Origin: Fluoribacter dumoffii NY 23
Lineage (GTDB): Bacteria > Pseudomonadota > Gammaproteobacteria > Legionellales > Legionellaceae
Length of the DNA stretch: 64,000 nt
Assembly: GCF_000236165.1 (NCBI RefSeq)
Contig: NZ_CM001373.1
Coordinates: 1,502,777 to 1,566,776, forward strand
Direction: 5' to 3'
Position 1 is the stretch's first letter. Every line of letters starts with the position of its first letter. Shown piece after piece: positions 1 to 9,095 of this stretch. The translations under genes were made by a program, and so were the position numbers. The notes below the pieces were generated by a model, which was given only the letters and a program-made list of their open reading frames with translations, was not told the DNA's origin and made no database searches.

Positions 1-164
1 AAAATGGGTGAAAAACCAGGTATTTTCAATGACAGTCTGTCTTCAGTAACATAAAGACAAAGAGCAGCATCTTTATCCACAACAAAATTCAATTGTTCAG
101 CAAGGGCCTTTGCTTTGTCGTGCACACCTTGATGCTCATAGCCAACAGCTGAAATATGGATCAT
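1..164 (-). CDS. rsmJ: Probable 16S rRNA (guanine-N2) methyltransferase RsmJ, N-terminal fragment
   Basis: Only the first 54 codons lie in the window; the gene runs off the left edge. A consensus AAGGAG sits 5 nt before the ATG at 164, which fixes the start. The N-terminus (MIHISAVGYEH, then LAEQLNFVVDKDAALCLYV and a DRLSL segment) resembles the amino-terminal domain of RsmJ, which methylates G1516 of 16S rRNA with SAM. The catalytic domain is outside the window, so the call is from N-terminal similarity alone. It lies upstream of nothing else visible and shares strand with glyS, from which it is separated by a hairpin. Confidence 0.5.
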   Translation of the reverse strand, partial: MIHISAVGYEHQGVHDKAKALAEQLNFVVDKDAALCLYVTEDRLSLKIPGFSPI

Positions 165-229
165 AACGACTCCTTATAAAACGTACACAACTCTTGGCCG
201 ATGCGTTTGAAGGTTAGGCTTGTCAACTT

Positions 230-281
230 GCTTAACGCAGAAATCAGCCCTTTACTCTCAAAGGAGATTTCTGCGCTAAGC
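230..281. repeat. Long inverted repeat between glyS and rsmJ
   Basis: Arms GCTTAACGCAGAAATC (230-245) and GATTTCTGCGCTAAGC (266-281) pair with one mismatch, and the loop itself holds a second stem (CCTTT/AAAGG). It lies just past the glyS stop. It could terminate glyS, although no T-run follows, or be an interspersed palindrome. Confidence 0.6.
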
Positions 282-313
282 AGGTCTCACCGCCCTAGCG
301 ACATCGCTTTCCA

Positions 314-2386
314 CTACCCCAATTGTAACAGTGAAATATCAGCAACACCTTGCAATAAATCCTGCAAGCGCGCAAGCAGTGCTAAACGGTTATTTTTGAT
401 ATTGTCGTCGTCAACCATGACCATAACTTTATCAAAGAAGAGATCCACTGGTTCCTTAAGGCTAGCCAGGAGTTTCAACAATGGCCCATAATCAGCAGCG
501 CGGTATAAAGGCTCAACCGCGCGTGCTACTTGACTGATGTGATTATATAAAAATTTCTCCGGACCCTCTTCCAGAAGTTGTTCATTGATAGAAGACAAGG
601 TTTTCTTTCCTGCTTGCGAAAGCAAATTATTCACCCTTTTGCATGCAGCAGAAAGAGAAGCGGCCTCAGGTAAAGTTACAAATAATTGTAAAGCAGCCAA
701 TCGCTTATCCAGATCATACAACCATTCATCCTGACGAGCCCGAACCGCATGTACCAAATCAATACCCAATCCCTGAATTTGATAATGTGATTGCAACCGT
801 TCCAGTATAAAAGATTTCAACTCCTTGGGTATACCAGGTTCAACTGTAATTTGTGTTCCATAATGAACAATTGCCTGTTCGATTAATGTGCTTAAATTAA
901 GTTGGGCGGGTGTTGCAACAAGTAAACGAACAACAGCCAAGGCATGACGTCGCAATTTAAATGGATCTTTTACTCCTGAGGGCTTTTGCCCTATAGCAAA
1001 TATCCCTACCAGAGTATCGATTCTGTCTGCCAAAGATAAAGCTAGGCCCAAATCCGACTCGGGTAATTTATCTGCAGCAAAACGCGGCATATATTGCTCG
1101 TTTAACGCTTGGGCAACAATTGGGTCTTCACCATCATTTAGCGCATAATAATACCCCATTAACCCTTGCAGTTCAGGAAACTCACCAACCATTCCCGTCA
1201 ATAAATCACATTTACTTAATTCTGCTGCTCGTTGCGCCTGATCTAATTTCAATTGCAAGGCAGGGCTTAAATAAGTCATTAAAGCTCTAATCCTTAATGC
1301 TTTATCTTGCAAGCTGCCCAATTTAGCCTGGAAAACTACATGCTCTGTAGCGGCAATATGATGACTTAAAGGCAGCTTTTTATCTTGTCTGAAAAAGAAG
1401 GCAGCATCACTCAACCGTGCCCGCATCACTTTTTCATTTCCCAATATCACTTGTTTCGGATTGGAACTGGCAATATTTGACACGGTTATAAAGTGTGGAA
1501 GCAATTTCCCTTGCTTATCCTTTAAAGCAAAACATTTTTGATGTGATTGCATGGAGGCAATTAATGATTCAGCGGGGACTTCGAGAAACTCTTTTTCGAA
1601 ATTGGCCATCAAAGCTTGCGGCCATTCTACAATAGAAGCCACCTCTTCAAGCAAATCTTCCGGCATAATCGCTGTAGCCTGAATCGAGGCTGCTAACTCT
1701 TCCACCTGGTTTTTAATCATTTGTTTTCTGGTTGAGAAATCAGCAATAACAAAAGCCTCTCTCATTTGTGCTTCATAGCTTTGAGCTGAATTAATTGAAA
1801 TTGGTTGCGGGTAATGGAAGCGGTGCCCTCTGCTGTACCGATTACTATTAATTCCCAAAAGAGAATGTTCAAGTACCCTCTCACCATAAAGCATTACTGC
1901 CCAATGGACCGGTCGTGCAAATTCCTCATCACCATCACCCCAGCGCATGGGTTTGGCAATAGGTAAAGCCGCCAGTGACTGGCTGATTAAAGCAGGTAAC
2001 AAATCTTTGGTTTTATTCCCTTCGCTTTGTGTTTCATACACTATCCAATCCCCTTTTTCCGTTGCTATCCGGGAAAGTTGCTCCACTTCCACACCACAAG
2101 ATTTTGCAAATCCAAGTAAAGCAGGTGTAGGTTTACCTTCCTTGTCATAAGCTGCAGCAAATGCGGGGCCCCGGCGAGTAACACTTTGACTTTTTTGTTC
2201 TTCTTGCAAATCAAAAATAGTGATTGCAATGCGCCTTGGTGTGGCAAAACGCCTTACCTCACCATAGGCCAATTGTGCTTTGTCCAATAGAGCCAATAAT
2301 TGATTTGCAAATTCATCTGCTAAAGGCCAAACAGAACCAGAAGGTAATTCTTCACAACCTAATTCAAAAATAAAATCATTGACCAT
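314..2386 (-). CDS. glyS: Glycyl-tRNA synthetase beta subunit
   Basis: The beta subunit of the bacterial alpha2-beta2 glycyl-tRNA synthetase, which charges tRNA-Gly in the cytoplasm and supplies tRNA recognition. The protein is about 690 residues, the usual length (E. coli 689), and starts with the family's [13 protein letters not shown]. The C-terminal part carries the HD-like and DALR anticodon-binding regions. I place the start at the ATG at 2386 rather than the GTG one codon upstream, because AAGGTG inside the glyQ tail is well spaced from it. The gene overlaps the end of glyQ by 11 nt, so the two subunits are translationally coupled. Confident. Confidence 0.97.
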   Translation of the reverse strand: MVNDFIFELGCEELPSGSVWPLADEFANQLLALLDKAQLAYGEVRRFATPRRIAITIFDLQEEQKSQSVTRRGPAFAAAYDKEGKPTPALLGFAKSCGVEVEQLSRIATEKGDWIVYETQSEGNKTKDLLPALISQSLAALPIAKPMRWGDGDEEFARPVHWAVMLYGERVLEHSLLGINSNRYSRGHRFHYPQPISINSAQSYEAQMREAFVIADFSTRKQMIKNQVEELAASIQATAIMPEDLLEEVASIVEWPQALMANFEKEFLEVPAESLIASMQSHQKCFALKDKQGKLLPHFITVSNIASSNPKQVILGNEKVMRARLSDAAFFFRQDKKLPLSHHIAATEHVVFQAKLGSLQDKALRIRALMTYLSPALQLKLDQAQRAAELSKCDLLTGMVGEFPELQGLMGYYYALNDGEDPIVAQALNEQYMPRFAADKLPESDLGLALSLADRIDTLVGIFAIGQKPSGVKDPFKLRRHALAVVRLLVATPAQLNLSTLIEQAIVHYGTQITVEPGIPKELKSFILERLQSHYQIQGLGIDLVHAVRARQDEWLYDLDKRLAALQLFVTLPEAASLSAACKRVNNLLSQAGKKTLSSINEQLLEEGPEKFLYNHISQVARAVEPLYRAADYGPLLKLLASLKEPVDLFFDKVMVMVDDDNIKNNRLALLARLQDLLQGVADISLLQLG

Positions 2387-3287
2387 CACACACCTTTTGG
2401 TTAAGCATAGGAAAGCCCAAAGCCTCGCGCGCTTGATAATAAGCTTGCGCTACTGCTCTTGATAAATGGCGCACACGTAAAATATAGCGTTGTCTTTCAG
2501 TAACGGATATTGCTTTGCGGGCATCAAGTAGATTGAATGAATGCGATGCCTTGATTACCATTTCATAAGCAGGAAGTGGTAGTTGTAATGAGATTAGCTT
2601 TTGCGCCTCACTTTCATAATAATCAAATTGCTTGAATAACTCTTCGACATTAGCATGTTCGAAATTGTAAGCAGACATTTCCACTTCATTTTGATGGAAT
2701 ACATTCCCATAAGTGATTATGCCATTTGCAGTGTTACTCCAGGGCAGATCAAATAAATTATCCACACCGAGTATGTACATCGCCAAACGCTCCAAACCGT
2801 AAGTTAATTCTCCGGTCACCGGCTTACATGCAAGACCGCCCGCTTGTTGGAAGTAGGTAAACTGGGAAACTTCCATCCCGTTTTGCCAAACTTCCCAACC
2901 AAGACCCCAAGCACCTAGAGTGGGCGATTCCCAGTTGTCCTCAACAAAACGAATGTCATCAGCCAAAGGATCAACACCCAATGCGCGTAAGGAGTCCAGA
3001 TACTTATCCTGTATGTCTAAAGGAGAAGGCTTAAGTACCACTTGAAATTGATAATAATGTTGTACCCGATTTGGATTGTCGCCATAACGACCATCTGTGG
3101 GTCTTCGGGAGGGCTGTACATAGGCAGCCGACCAAGGCTCAGGGCCTATTGCACGTAAAAAAGTAGCAGGATGAAAAGTACCTGCACCAACCTCCATATC
3201 AAAAGGTTGCAAAATGACACATCCTTGGGCAGCCCAGTATTGCTGCAAAGTGAGAATAATGTCCTGGAATGTAGATGGCTTTGTCAT
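2376..3287 (-). CDS. glyQ: Glycyl-tRNA synthetase alpha subunit
   Basis: The catalytic alpha subunit of glycyl-tRNA synthetase. With the start at 3287 ([11 protein letters not shown]) it has 303 residues, equal to E. coli GlyQ, and keeps the family blocks [31 protein letters not shown] and GLERLAMYI. The reading frame is open for 20 more codons upstream, but that extension is not conserved and reads into a hairpin, so it was trimmed. AGAG lies 8 nt before the chosen ATG. It is the first gene of a glyQ-glyS operon. Confidence 0.97.
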   Translation of the reverse strand: MTKPSTFQDIILTLQQYWAAQGCVILQPFDMEVGAGTFHPATFLRAIGPEPWSAAYVQPSRRPTDGRYGDNPNRVQHYYQFQVVLKPSPLDIQDKYLDSLRALGVDPLADDIRFVEDNWESPTLGAWGLGWEVWQNGMEVSQFTYFQQAGGLACKPVTGELTYGLERLAMYILGVDNLFDLPWSNTANGIITYGNVFHQNEVEMSAYNFEHANVEELFKQFDYYESEAQKLISLQLPLPAYEMVIKASHSFNLLDARKAISVTERQRYILRVRHLSRAVAQAYYQAREALGFPMLNQKVCDGQ

Positions 3288-3314
3288 GAAGATCTCTATT
3301 TTTTCTGGGTAAAA

Positions 3315-3366
3315 CGAAGCAGAACCCGGGAAATTTGTACTACGCAAAGCTCCGGGTTCTGCTTCG
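3315..3366. repeat. Perfect 15-bp inverted repeat of the GAACCCGG family
   Basis: CGAAGCAGAACCCGG (3315-3329) and its exact complement (3352-3366) surround a 22-nt loop. It sits between dsbA2 and glyQ, both minus strand, so it may terminate dsbA2-side antisense reads or lie in the glyQ leader. A second, imperfect direct copy of its interior (CCGG..TTTGTACTTAC) follows at about 3372-3390. Related hairpins occur at 28267, 36943 and 41168. Confidence 0.65.
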
Positions 3367-3399
3367 CATCCCCCGGAGGTTTGTACTTACTACAACAAC

Positions 3400-4194
3400 T
3401 TATGAATTACCTGCTGCTTTCTTGATTAACTCTTGCAGTGACTCTTCACTGGCAGCACCTGGTATAAATGATGGTTCAGAACCTGCTTTAAATTGTCCAT
3501 TTGGTGTTGAAGCAATGATAAATGCAGGAGTTCCCATCAAATGTAGTTTTTCAGCTAATTCACGGTTTGCATCTAAAGCATCAGTAACTTCCTTGCTTTG
3601 CATGTCAGTCTTTAATTTCTTCATATCCAGACCCAAAGACTTGGCAGTAGACATAACGATTTGATCATTTAAACGTTTGTCTATAGCAATCAATGCATTA
3701 TGCATTGCTTGATATTTTCCTTGCATGCCTGCAGCCAAAGCAGCCCGTGAGGCCAATTCAGAGCTCTTGCCAAAAATTGGGAATTCTTTATAAACAACAC
3801 GTAAGTCACTGTCTTTCTTAATCAAATTTTCAATAATAGGCGACATTTTTTTGCAATGAATGCACTGATAATCAAAAAATTCAACTATGGTCACATTACC
3901 TTTTGGGTTACCCACGACGGTAGTTTTACCCTGAAATAGTTGATCTGTATTTTCTTTAATTGCAGATTGTGCCTGCTGCTGCATGTTTTGTTGCTGCTTT
4001 TGTTGCAATGCTTGTGAGGCTTCCAAAAGTACTTCAGGATTAGTTACTAAATAGTCATGCACCACTTTCTCGATTTCTTTTTTTTGTGCATCAGACATAG
4101 GAGTTGTATTATTATTGGTATCTGCTGCCATAATTGCAGGTGATACTAAAGATGCTGTCAGCGCTCCTACTGTTAATAAATTTGTAAATTTCAC
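3400..4194 (-). CDS. dsbA2: Periplasmic thiol:disulfide oxidoreductase, DsbA2/Com1 type
   Basis: A 264-residue exported thioredoxin-fold oxidoreductase. It has a signal peptide (MKFTNLLTVGALTASLVSPAIMAA), then a Gln-rich helical region (about 40-85) like the dimerisation segment of Com1/DsbA2 proteins. The DsbA domain follows, with redox motif C111-I-H-C114 and the cis-proline in GTPAF near residue 223. In L. pneumophila the 27-kDa Com1-like DsbA2 folds disulfide-containing proteins including Dot/Icm components; a similar role here is inference from family. It is a single gene between uvrD and glyQ, preceded by a 225-bp intergenic region. Confidence 0.9.
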   Translation of the reverse strand: MKFTNLLTVGALTASLVSPAIMAADTNNNTTPMSDAQKKEIEKVVHDYLVTNPEVLLEASQALQQKQQQNMQQQAQSAIKENTDQLFQGKTTVVGNPKGNVTIVEFFDYQCIHCKKMSPIIENLIKKDSDLRVVYKEFPIFGKSSELASRAALAAGMQGKYQAMHNALIAIDKRLNDQIVMSTAKSLGLDMKKLKTDMQSKEVTDALDANRELAEKLHLMGTPAFIIASTPNGQFKAGSEPSFIPGAASEESLQELIKKAAGNS

Positions 4195-4345
4195 ACAGTT
4201 CCCCTTATTTAATAGTTAACATATACCAACAACTTTTCCAAACGGCACCCTAGCATCCGCTTGAAGAAAATTCAATAGTTCGTGTGTTATTGCCTTATTT
4301 TTTGTGTCACAGAATGATACAGGTTAAACAATGGACTTCTCATAG

Positions 4346-4372
4346 CCTGGGTGCAACTAAGCACAGCCCAGG
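4346..4372. repeat. Small CCTGGGTG-type hairpin
   Basis: CCTGGG (4346-4351) pairs with CCCAGG (4367-4372) in the 225-bp gap between uvrD and dsbA2. The same CCTGGGTG start recurs at 9005 and 19858, suggesting remnants of one interspersed palindrome. It may terminate uvrD, whose stop lies 48 nt upstream on the minus strand. Confidence 0.45.
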
Positions 4373-4419
4373 AATTATATCGGGTTGACATCAGCTTGCC
4401 TACATTCTTTTACGCCGAA

Positions 4420-6585
4420 CTATTGTGCTTCAACCGCTAAATTAGCATAGGCCAAGACCAACCATTTAACCCCATGTTCTCTAAATTTTACTTGCACCCG
4501 GGTATGCGCACCACTTCCTTCAATCGCTAAAACAACACCCTGCCCAAATTTAGCGTGGGAGACATTTTGCCCCAAAGACATCCCGCATGTTTCCTGGACA
4601 ATAGAGGGTTTCCGGGGAACAGCGGGTGATTGAAATTTCGCTTTGACACGAACTTCGTCAAGTAAATCCTGAGGCAATTCCCTTAAGAATCGTGAAGAGC
4701 GATGATATTCCTCCCGCCCATATTGACGTCTTATTTCAGCATAAGAAAGGATCAGTTTACGCATGGCGCGCGTCATGCCCACATAACATAAACGGCGCTC
4801 TTCCTCCAGACGACCAGGTTCATCTAAAGATTGTTTCCCTGGAAATACCCCTTCTTCCATTCCAACTAAAAATACTATGGGAAATTCGAGACCTTTAGCA
4901 GCGTGTAGAGTCATTAAATGGACATAACGCTCATGTTCTTCCGCCTGCATTTCTCCCGCTTCCAAAGAAGCATGTGCCAGGAACGCATTAATTAAAGGAA
5001 TTTCTTCCTCTTCCTCTTGCTCGTATCGGAATTGTTTTGCCGCATTGATTAACTCCTGAATGTTATCAAGGCGCGACTCTGATTTATCCCCTTTTATTTT
5101 GCTGAAATGAGCATATAACCCACTCACCTGAATGACCACAGATAATTGTTCATCCAGTTCCATTGACGCGGTATTCTGCTGCAATTGTTCAATCAATTCG
5201 ATGAACTTGGATAATGCAGAGCCCGCCCGTTGTGCCATTTCACCTGATTGAAGCAAAGTCTTGGCCGCCTGCCATAACGAACATTGCTCTGATTTGGCAT
5301 AATGACGCAAATCGTCAAGGGTTTTTTCACCTATACCTCGTGTTGGGAAATTCACTACCCGCTCAAAAGCGGTATCATCATTGGGATTAACCAATAAACG
5401 CAGATAAGCCAGAGTATCCTTTACTTCCGCCCTGTCAAAGAAACGTACCCCACCATAAATACGGTAGGCAATCCCTGCTCGTAATAATGCTTCTTCTAAA
5501 ACCCGGGATTGCGCATTGGATCGGTATAAAATAGCGATTTCATCCGCACTGACTCCCTGGTTTATTTCCATCATAATACGTTCGCAGACAAAACGGGCTT
5601 CTTCCAGCTCATTAAATGCCCCGTAGACAAGAATTTTTTCTCCAGTTTCCCCATCTGTCCATAAATCTTTTCCCATCCGTGAGTTATTATGCGTAATTAG
5701 GGCGTTTGCAGCATCAAGTATGGTAGCTGTGGAGCGATAATTTTGCTCCAAACGGATAATCTGCGTGTTTTTGAAATCCTGAGAAAATTGCTGAATGTTT
5801 TCGACTTTGGCACCGCGCCAACCGTAAATAGATTGATCGTCATCGCCCACTGCCAAAACAGCGGTATGTTCTCCCGCCAGAAGTCGTATCCATGCATACT
5901 GTATGGTATTCGTATCCTGGAACTCATCAACCAGGATTGCTTGAAAGCGTTGGCGGTAATGATTAAGAATCTCAGGATTATCACGCAACAACTCATGAGT
6001 GCGCAGTAACAATTCTGCAAAATCAATAACCCCTGCGGTCTGACATGCTTGTTCGTATGCACTATAAATATTAAGTAGCGTCTTACCCGGTCCATAAGGC
6101 AAGGTATGTACATGTTGCGGCCGTATTCCTTCATCCTTGCGTCCGTTAATAAACGCCTGTGCCTGTTTAACTGGCCATTGTTCTGGATCAAGGTTTAATG
6201 AAGCAAGTACGCGCTTAATCATCCGTGCTTGATCTTCTGAATCCAGAATATGAAACAATTCCGGTAAATTGGCTTCTTTATAATGCCGGCGGAGTAATCG
6301 GTGGCACAATCCATGAAAAGTACCAACCCATAATCCCAGTACCGGGGCATTCATCATACCATTTAACCTTGCCCGCATCTCACCTGCAGCCTTGTTGGTA
6401 AAGGTTACTGCCAAAATCCCATGGGGTGAAATATGCTCCTCTTCAATGAGCCAGGCAATGCGGCTAACTAAAACTTTCGTTTTGCCGCTGCCTGCCCCAG
6501 CCAGGACCAGCGTATTACCAAGTGGAGAAGTAACTGCTTCGCGTTGTCTCTCATTGAGTCCTTTAAGAAGTGCGGCAAGGGTCAT
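4420..6585 (-). CDS. uvrD: DNA helicase II UvrD
   Basis: A superfamily 1A 3'-5' DNA helicase acting in nucleotide excision repair and mismatch repair. The protein is 721 residues, the usual length. Visible motifs are the N-terminal LNERQREAV Q-motif region, Walker A AGAGSGKT (29-36), motif Ia VTFTNKAAGEM, motif II VDEFQDTN, motif III GDDDQSIYGWRGA, motif IV NYRS, motif V TLHAAKGLEFP and motif VI EERRLCYVGMTRA. The C-terminus keeps the UvrD tail (GQNVSHAKFGQGVVL...). Start at the first ATG, MTLAALLKGLNERQ. It stands alone between dsbA2 and a divergent pip-dtd pair. Confidence 0.97.
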   Translation of the reverse strand: MTLAALLKGLNERQREAVTSPLGNTLVLAGAGSGKTKVLVSRIAWLIEEEHISPHGILAVTFTNKAAGEMRARLNGMMNAPVLGLWVGTFHGLCHRLLRRHYKEANLPELFHILDSEDQARMIKRVLASLNLDPEQWPVKQAQAFINGRKDEGIRPQHVHTLPYGPGKTLLNIYSAYEQACQTAGVIDFAELLLRTHELLRDNPEILNHYRQRFQAILVDEFQDTNTIQYAWIRLLAGEHTAVLAVGDDDQSIYGWRGAKVENIQQFSQDFKNTQIIRLEQNYRSTATILDAANALITHNNSRMGKDLWTDGETGEKILVYGAFNELEEARFVCERIMMEINQGVSADEIAILYRSNAQSRVLEEALLRAGIAYRIYGGVRFFDRAEVKDTLAYLRLLVNPNDDTAFERVVNFPTRGIGEKTLDDLRHYAKSEQCSLWQAAKTLLQSGEMAQRAGSALSKFIELIEQLQQNTASMELDEQLSVVIQVSGLYAHFSKIKGDKSESRLDNIQELINAAKQFRYEQEEEEEIPLINAFLAHASLEAGEMQAEEHERYVHLMTLHAAKGLEFPIVFLVGMEEGVFPGKQSLDEPGRLEEERRLCYVGMTRAMRKLILSYAEIRRQYGREEYHRSSRFLRELPQDLLDEVRVKAKFQSPAVPRKPSIVQETCGMSLGQNVSHAKFGQGVVLAIEGSGAHTRVQVKFREHGVKWLVLAYANLAVEAQ

Positions 6586-6773
6586 AAATAAATTCCAGGA
6601 AAAAAAGATGGTGTATTTTATTAATAGATCCTACTATCTCGCAAGAAAAAGAAAATAGAAGCTATACTAACTTAAGTATAAACTTGTTTTACAGTGAATA
6701 CCTGTTGCTTTCAGGCGATTCCCAGCGCAAAATAAAGCAATAGGATTAAAATGAAACTTCCTCAAGGATCAAA

Positions 6774-7736
6774 ATGCACTCGCTCTATCCATCAATTAAA
6801 CCTTATGCGCAACATGAATTAAAAGTTAGTGCACTACATACACTTTACATTGAAGAAACCGGAAATCCTGAAGGATTGCCTGTTGTAGTGTTACACCCGG
6901 GTCCGGGAGCCTCTTGCGGGGATGGTTATTTGAGACGTTTTTTTGATCCCCAACATTATCGAATCATTATTTTTGATCAACGCGGCTGCGGACGCTCTAC
7001 ACCTCATTTGGAAATTAGGGAAAATACAACCAGCTTATTGCTGGATGACATCGATGCCATCCGGGATTATTTAGGGTTAACCGAATTTGTATTGTCTGGG
7101 GGAGGTTGGGGTTCTTTATTGGCGTTGCTTTATGCCCAAAAATTCCCACAACAGATCAGGGCATTGCAGCTTCATCAAGTATTCCTGGGAAGGCAACACG
7201 ATATTGACTGGTTTTATAAACATGGTGCCAACCTCGTTTATCCTGATTATTGGCAGGAATTTATCACTAATGTACCTGAAAATATGTTGGACCATATCCC
7301 GGAGTATTATACCAATTGCTTGCAGGGACTCAACGATTTAGCACGCATGAGCGCAGCAAAAGCCTGGGCCTTGTGGGAGGCTCGTTGCAGCAGTTTACAA
7401 CCCCATTTATATGTCATTGATCAATTCAGTGACCCTCATTTCGCCCTCGCTCTCGCAACACTTGAATCCCATTACATCAACAACCATTTCTTCATTGAAG
7501 ACAATCAGGTCTTGGATAATGTGCATAAAATAAGACATATTCCCACCTATATCGTGCATGGTCGTTTTGATTTAATCTCTCCCTTGGCTGGAGCCTATGA
7601 GCTTCATCGAGCCATACCGGCGTCCAATTTAAGAATAGTACGTGATGCGGGGCATTCCGATAGGGAATCAGGTATCATTGATGCTTTAATTTATGCAAGT
7701 AAAGAAATTTCCAAGCAAGGACCTGATGCATGTTGA
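6774..7736 (+). CDS. Proline iminopeptidase homologue (S33 alpha/beta hydrolase) lacking the nucleophile Ser
   Basis: A 320-residue alpha/beta hydrolase with the overall sequence of bacterial proline iminopeptidases, which remove N-terminal proline from peptides. The start has AAGGA 6 nt upstream. The DQRGCGRS block (68-75), the HGRFD acid region and the GHS histidine region are all kept. However, the nucleophile elbow GGSWGS reads G109-G-G111-W-G-S, with codon GGT at 7104-7106 in place of Ser. The oxyanion motif HGGPG reads H41-P-G-P-G. Both changes predict loss of normal peptidase activity. The frame is otherwise intact, so this is a pseudo-enzyme, a diverged hydrolase, or a recent inactivation. 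It overlaps dtd by 7 nt. Confidence 0.8.
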   Translation: MHSLYPSIKPYAQHELKVSALHTLYIEETGNPEGLPVVVLHPGPGASCGDGYLRRFFDPQHYRIIIFDQRGCGRSTPHLEIRENTTSLLLDDIDAIRDYLGLTEFVLSGGGWGSLLALLYAQKFPQQIRALQLHQVFLGRQHDIDWFYKHGANLVYPDYWQEFITNVPENMLDHIPEYYTNCLQGLNDLARMSAAKAWALWEARCSSLQPHLYVIDQFSDPHFALALATLESHYINNHFFIEDNQVLDNVHKIRHIPTYIVHGRFDLISPLAGAYELHRAIPASNLRIVRDAGHSDRESGIIDALIYASKEISKQGPDAC

Positions 7737-8167
7737 TTGTAATTCAAAGAGTAACTCACGCCCGAGTTGATATTGGTGGGGAAACAGTTGGAAAAATTGC
7801 TCAGGGCTTAATGATTCTTTGTGGGTTTGAACCTGATGATACAGAGCAAAACATCAATAAAATGTTAGAAAAATGCCTTAACTATCGCATTTTTAGTGAT
7901 AATCAAGGCAAAATGAATTTAAGTATTAAAGAAATTGAGGGAGGGCTATTGTTAGTGCCTCAATTTACTTTGATGGCCGAAACTCAAAAAGGGCTGCGTC
8001 CAAGTTTTTCCAATGCAGCTTCCCCTGAGCTTGGGCGACAATTATTTGATACTTTATTGACCCGAGCAGCTCAGTTATATCCCCATACCCAAAGCGGAGC
8101 CTTTGGCGCCGACATGCAGGTTCACTTGTGCAATGATGGCCCGGTAACTTTTTTATTAAAATTCTGA
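7730..8167 (+). CDS. dtd: D-aminoacyl-tRNA deacylase
   Basis: DTD hydrolyses D-amino acids (and glycine) mischarged on tRNA, acting in the cytoplasm as a homodimer. At 145 residues it matches E. coli Dtd in length and along most of its sequence (start IQRVTHARV, GLRPSFS, C-terminal NDGPVTF). The -SQFTL- active-site motif reads PQFTL (around residue 78), a variant I recall from other proteobacteria, so not alarming. It overlaps the end of the upstream pip homologue by 7 nt and is probably co-transcribed with it. Confidence 0.95.
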   Translation: MLIVIQRVTHARVDIGGETVGKIAQGLMILCGFEPDDTEQNINKMLEKCLNYRIFSDNQGKMNLSIKEIEGGLLLVPQFTLMAETQKGLRPSFSNAASPELGRQLFDTLLTRAAQLYPHTQSGAFGADMQVHLCNDGPVTFLLKF

Positions 8168-8236
8168 CAAACAGTCTGGTTTGCAAGAACAACAAACTCG
8201 TGTAACATCTTATAAAATTAAATAATAAAAAAAATC

Positions 8237-8998
8237 ATGCGCTTAATTTCACTAGTTATCAGTTTTACCGGCAGTCTCGTTTTAACTGGTTGTGTCAGTA
8301 AGGGAACTAATCCCGCCGATCCTTTCGAACCATTTAACCGAAAGGTATATAAATTTAATACCGCCTTTGATAACGTATTTTTAAAACCTCCAGCAAAGGT
8401 GTATCGAGCCGTTTTACCCGCGCCTGTTCGTAAAAGCGTTAATAATTTTTATAATAATCTGGATCTCATTCCAACTGTCGGCAATGATATCCTGCAGGCT
8501 GAAGGTAAATGGGCCATAAAAGATACTTGGCGTTTTATAATAAACTCTTCTTTGGGTGTGGGGGGGCTATTTGATGTCGCTAAAACATTTGGTTTACCCC
8601 CGCATTCCAATGATTTAGGCCTGACCTTGGCTAAATGGGGGGATAAAAACTCCCCTTATCTGGTTATCCCCTTCCTGGGACCAAGCACACTCAGGGATGG
8701 TGCAGGTTGGTTATTCCAGTTTGCATTATACAGTCCTTATGTTTACATCAAGGATGATGCCGTAGTCTACAGTTTGCTCGCACTGCGATATGTTGATTTA
8801 CGCTCGCAACTGTTAGACACTGATCGCATCATGGATGAAGCTTTGGATAAGTATGCTTTCATGAGGGATGCCTACCTGCAATATCGTAATCATCTTATTG
8901 CAGGCGACCAATCCGATCTGGGTTCCCTTTATATTGATGATACGAAAGCAGATCAAGAGGCTGCAGCCGAAGTAGGTGGTGATTACGTAGATGAATAA
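8237..8998 (+). CDS. mlaA: MlaA (VacJ) outer-membrane lipoprotein
   Basis: MlaA is the outer-membrane part of the Mla system that removes phospholipids from the outer leaflet and passes them toward MlaC. The 253-residue protein has a lipoprotein signal ending in LTGC (Cys19). Family blocks are DPFEPFNRKVYKFN, VGNDILQAE, LGVGGLFDVA and GPSTLRDGAG. The C-terminus is acidic (EVGGDYVDE). No other mla gene is adjacent. It is 69 nt downstream of dtd, with a short CAAAC/GTTTG stem between, so it may have its own promoter. Confidence 0.95.
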   Translation: MRLISLVISFTGSLVLTGCVSKGTNPADPFEPFNRKVYKFNTAFDNVFLKPPAKVYRAVLPAPVRKSVNNFYNNLDLIPTVGNDILQAEGKWAIKDTWRFIINSSLGVGGLFDVAKTFGLPPHSNDLGLTLAKWGDKNSPYLVIPFLGPSTLRDGAGWLFQFALYSPYVYIKDDAVVYSLLALRYVDLRSQLLDTDRIMDEALDKYAFMRDAYLQYRNHLIAGDQSDLGSLYIDDTKADQEAAAEVGGDYVDE

Positions 8999-9004
8999 GA
9001 AATA

Positions 9005-9073
9005 CCTGGGTGAATGCAAAATCGTAACCCAGTTGTTAGATCATAAGTGAACTTGGGAATCCCAGGTTCACTT
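9005..9073. terminator. Two hairpins between convergent mlaA and gshB
   Basis: CTGGGT/ACCCAG (9006-9032) is followed by a 13-bp stem with a 3-nt loop. Its arms are AAGTGAAC-T-TGGG (9045-9057) and CCCA-G-GTTCACTT (9061-9073), including one T-G pair. Its position between convergent stops fits a bidirectional terminator, though no T-run follows. The first hairpin belongs to the CCTGGGTG group. Confidence 0.6.
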
Positions 9074-9095
9074 ACCAGACTGCTTTTCAATAATT

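Noticed and set aside
5697..6191. 164-codon minus-strand frame inside uvrD
   Set aside because: Alternate frame of a complete helicase gene.
7730..8167. SQFTL to PQFTL change in dtd as an inactivating mutation
   Set aside because: Pro at this position occurs, as far as I recall, in other proteobacterial Dtd proteins, and the NDGPVT motif is intact.
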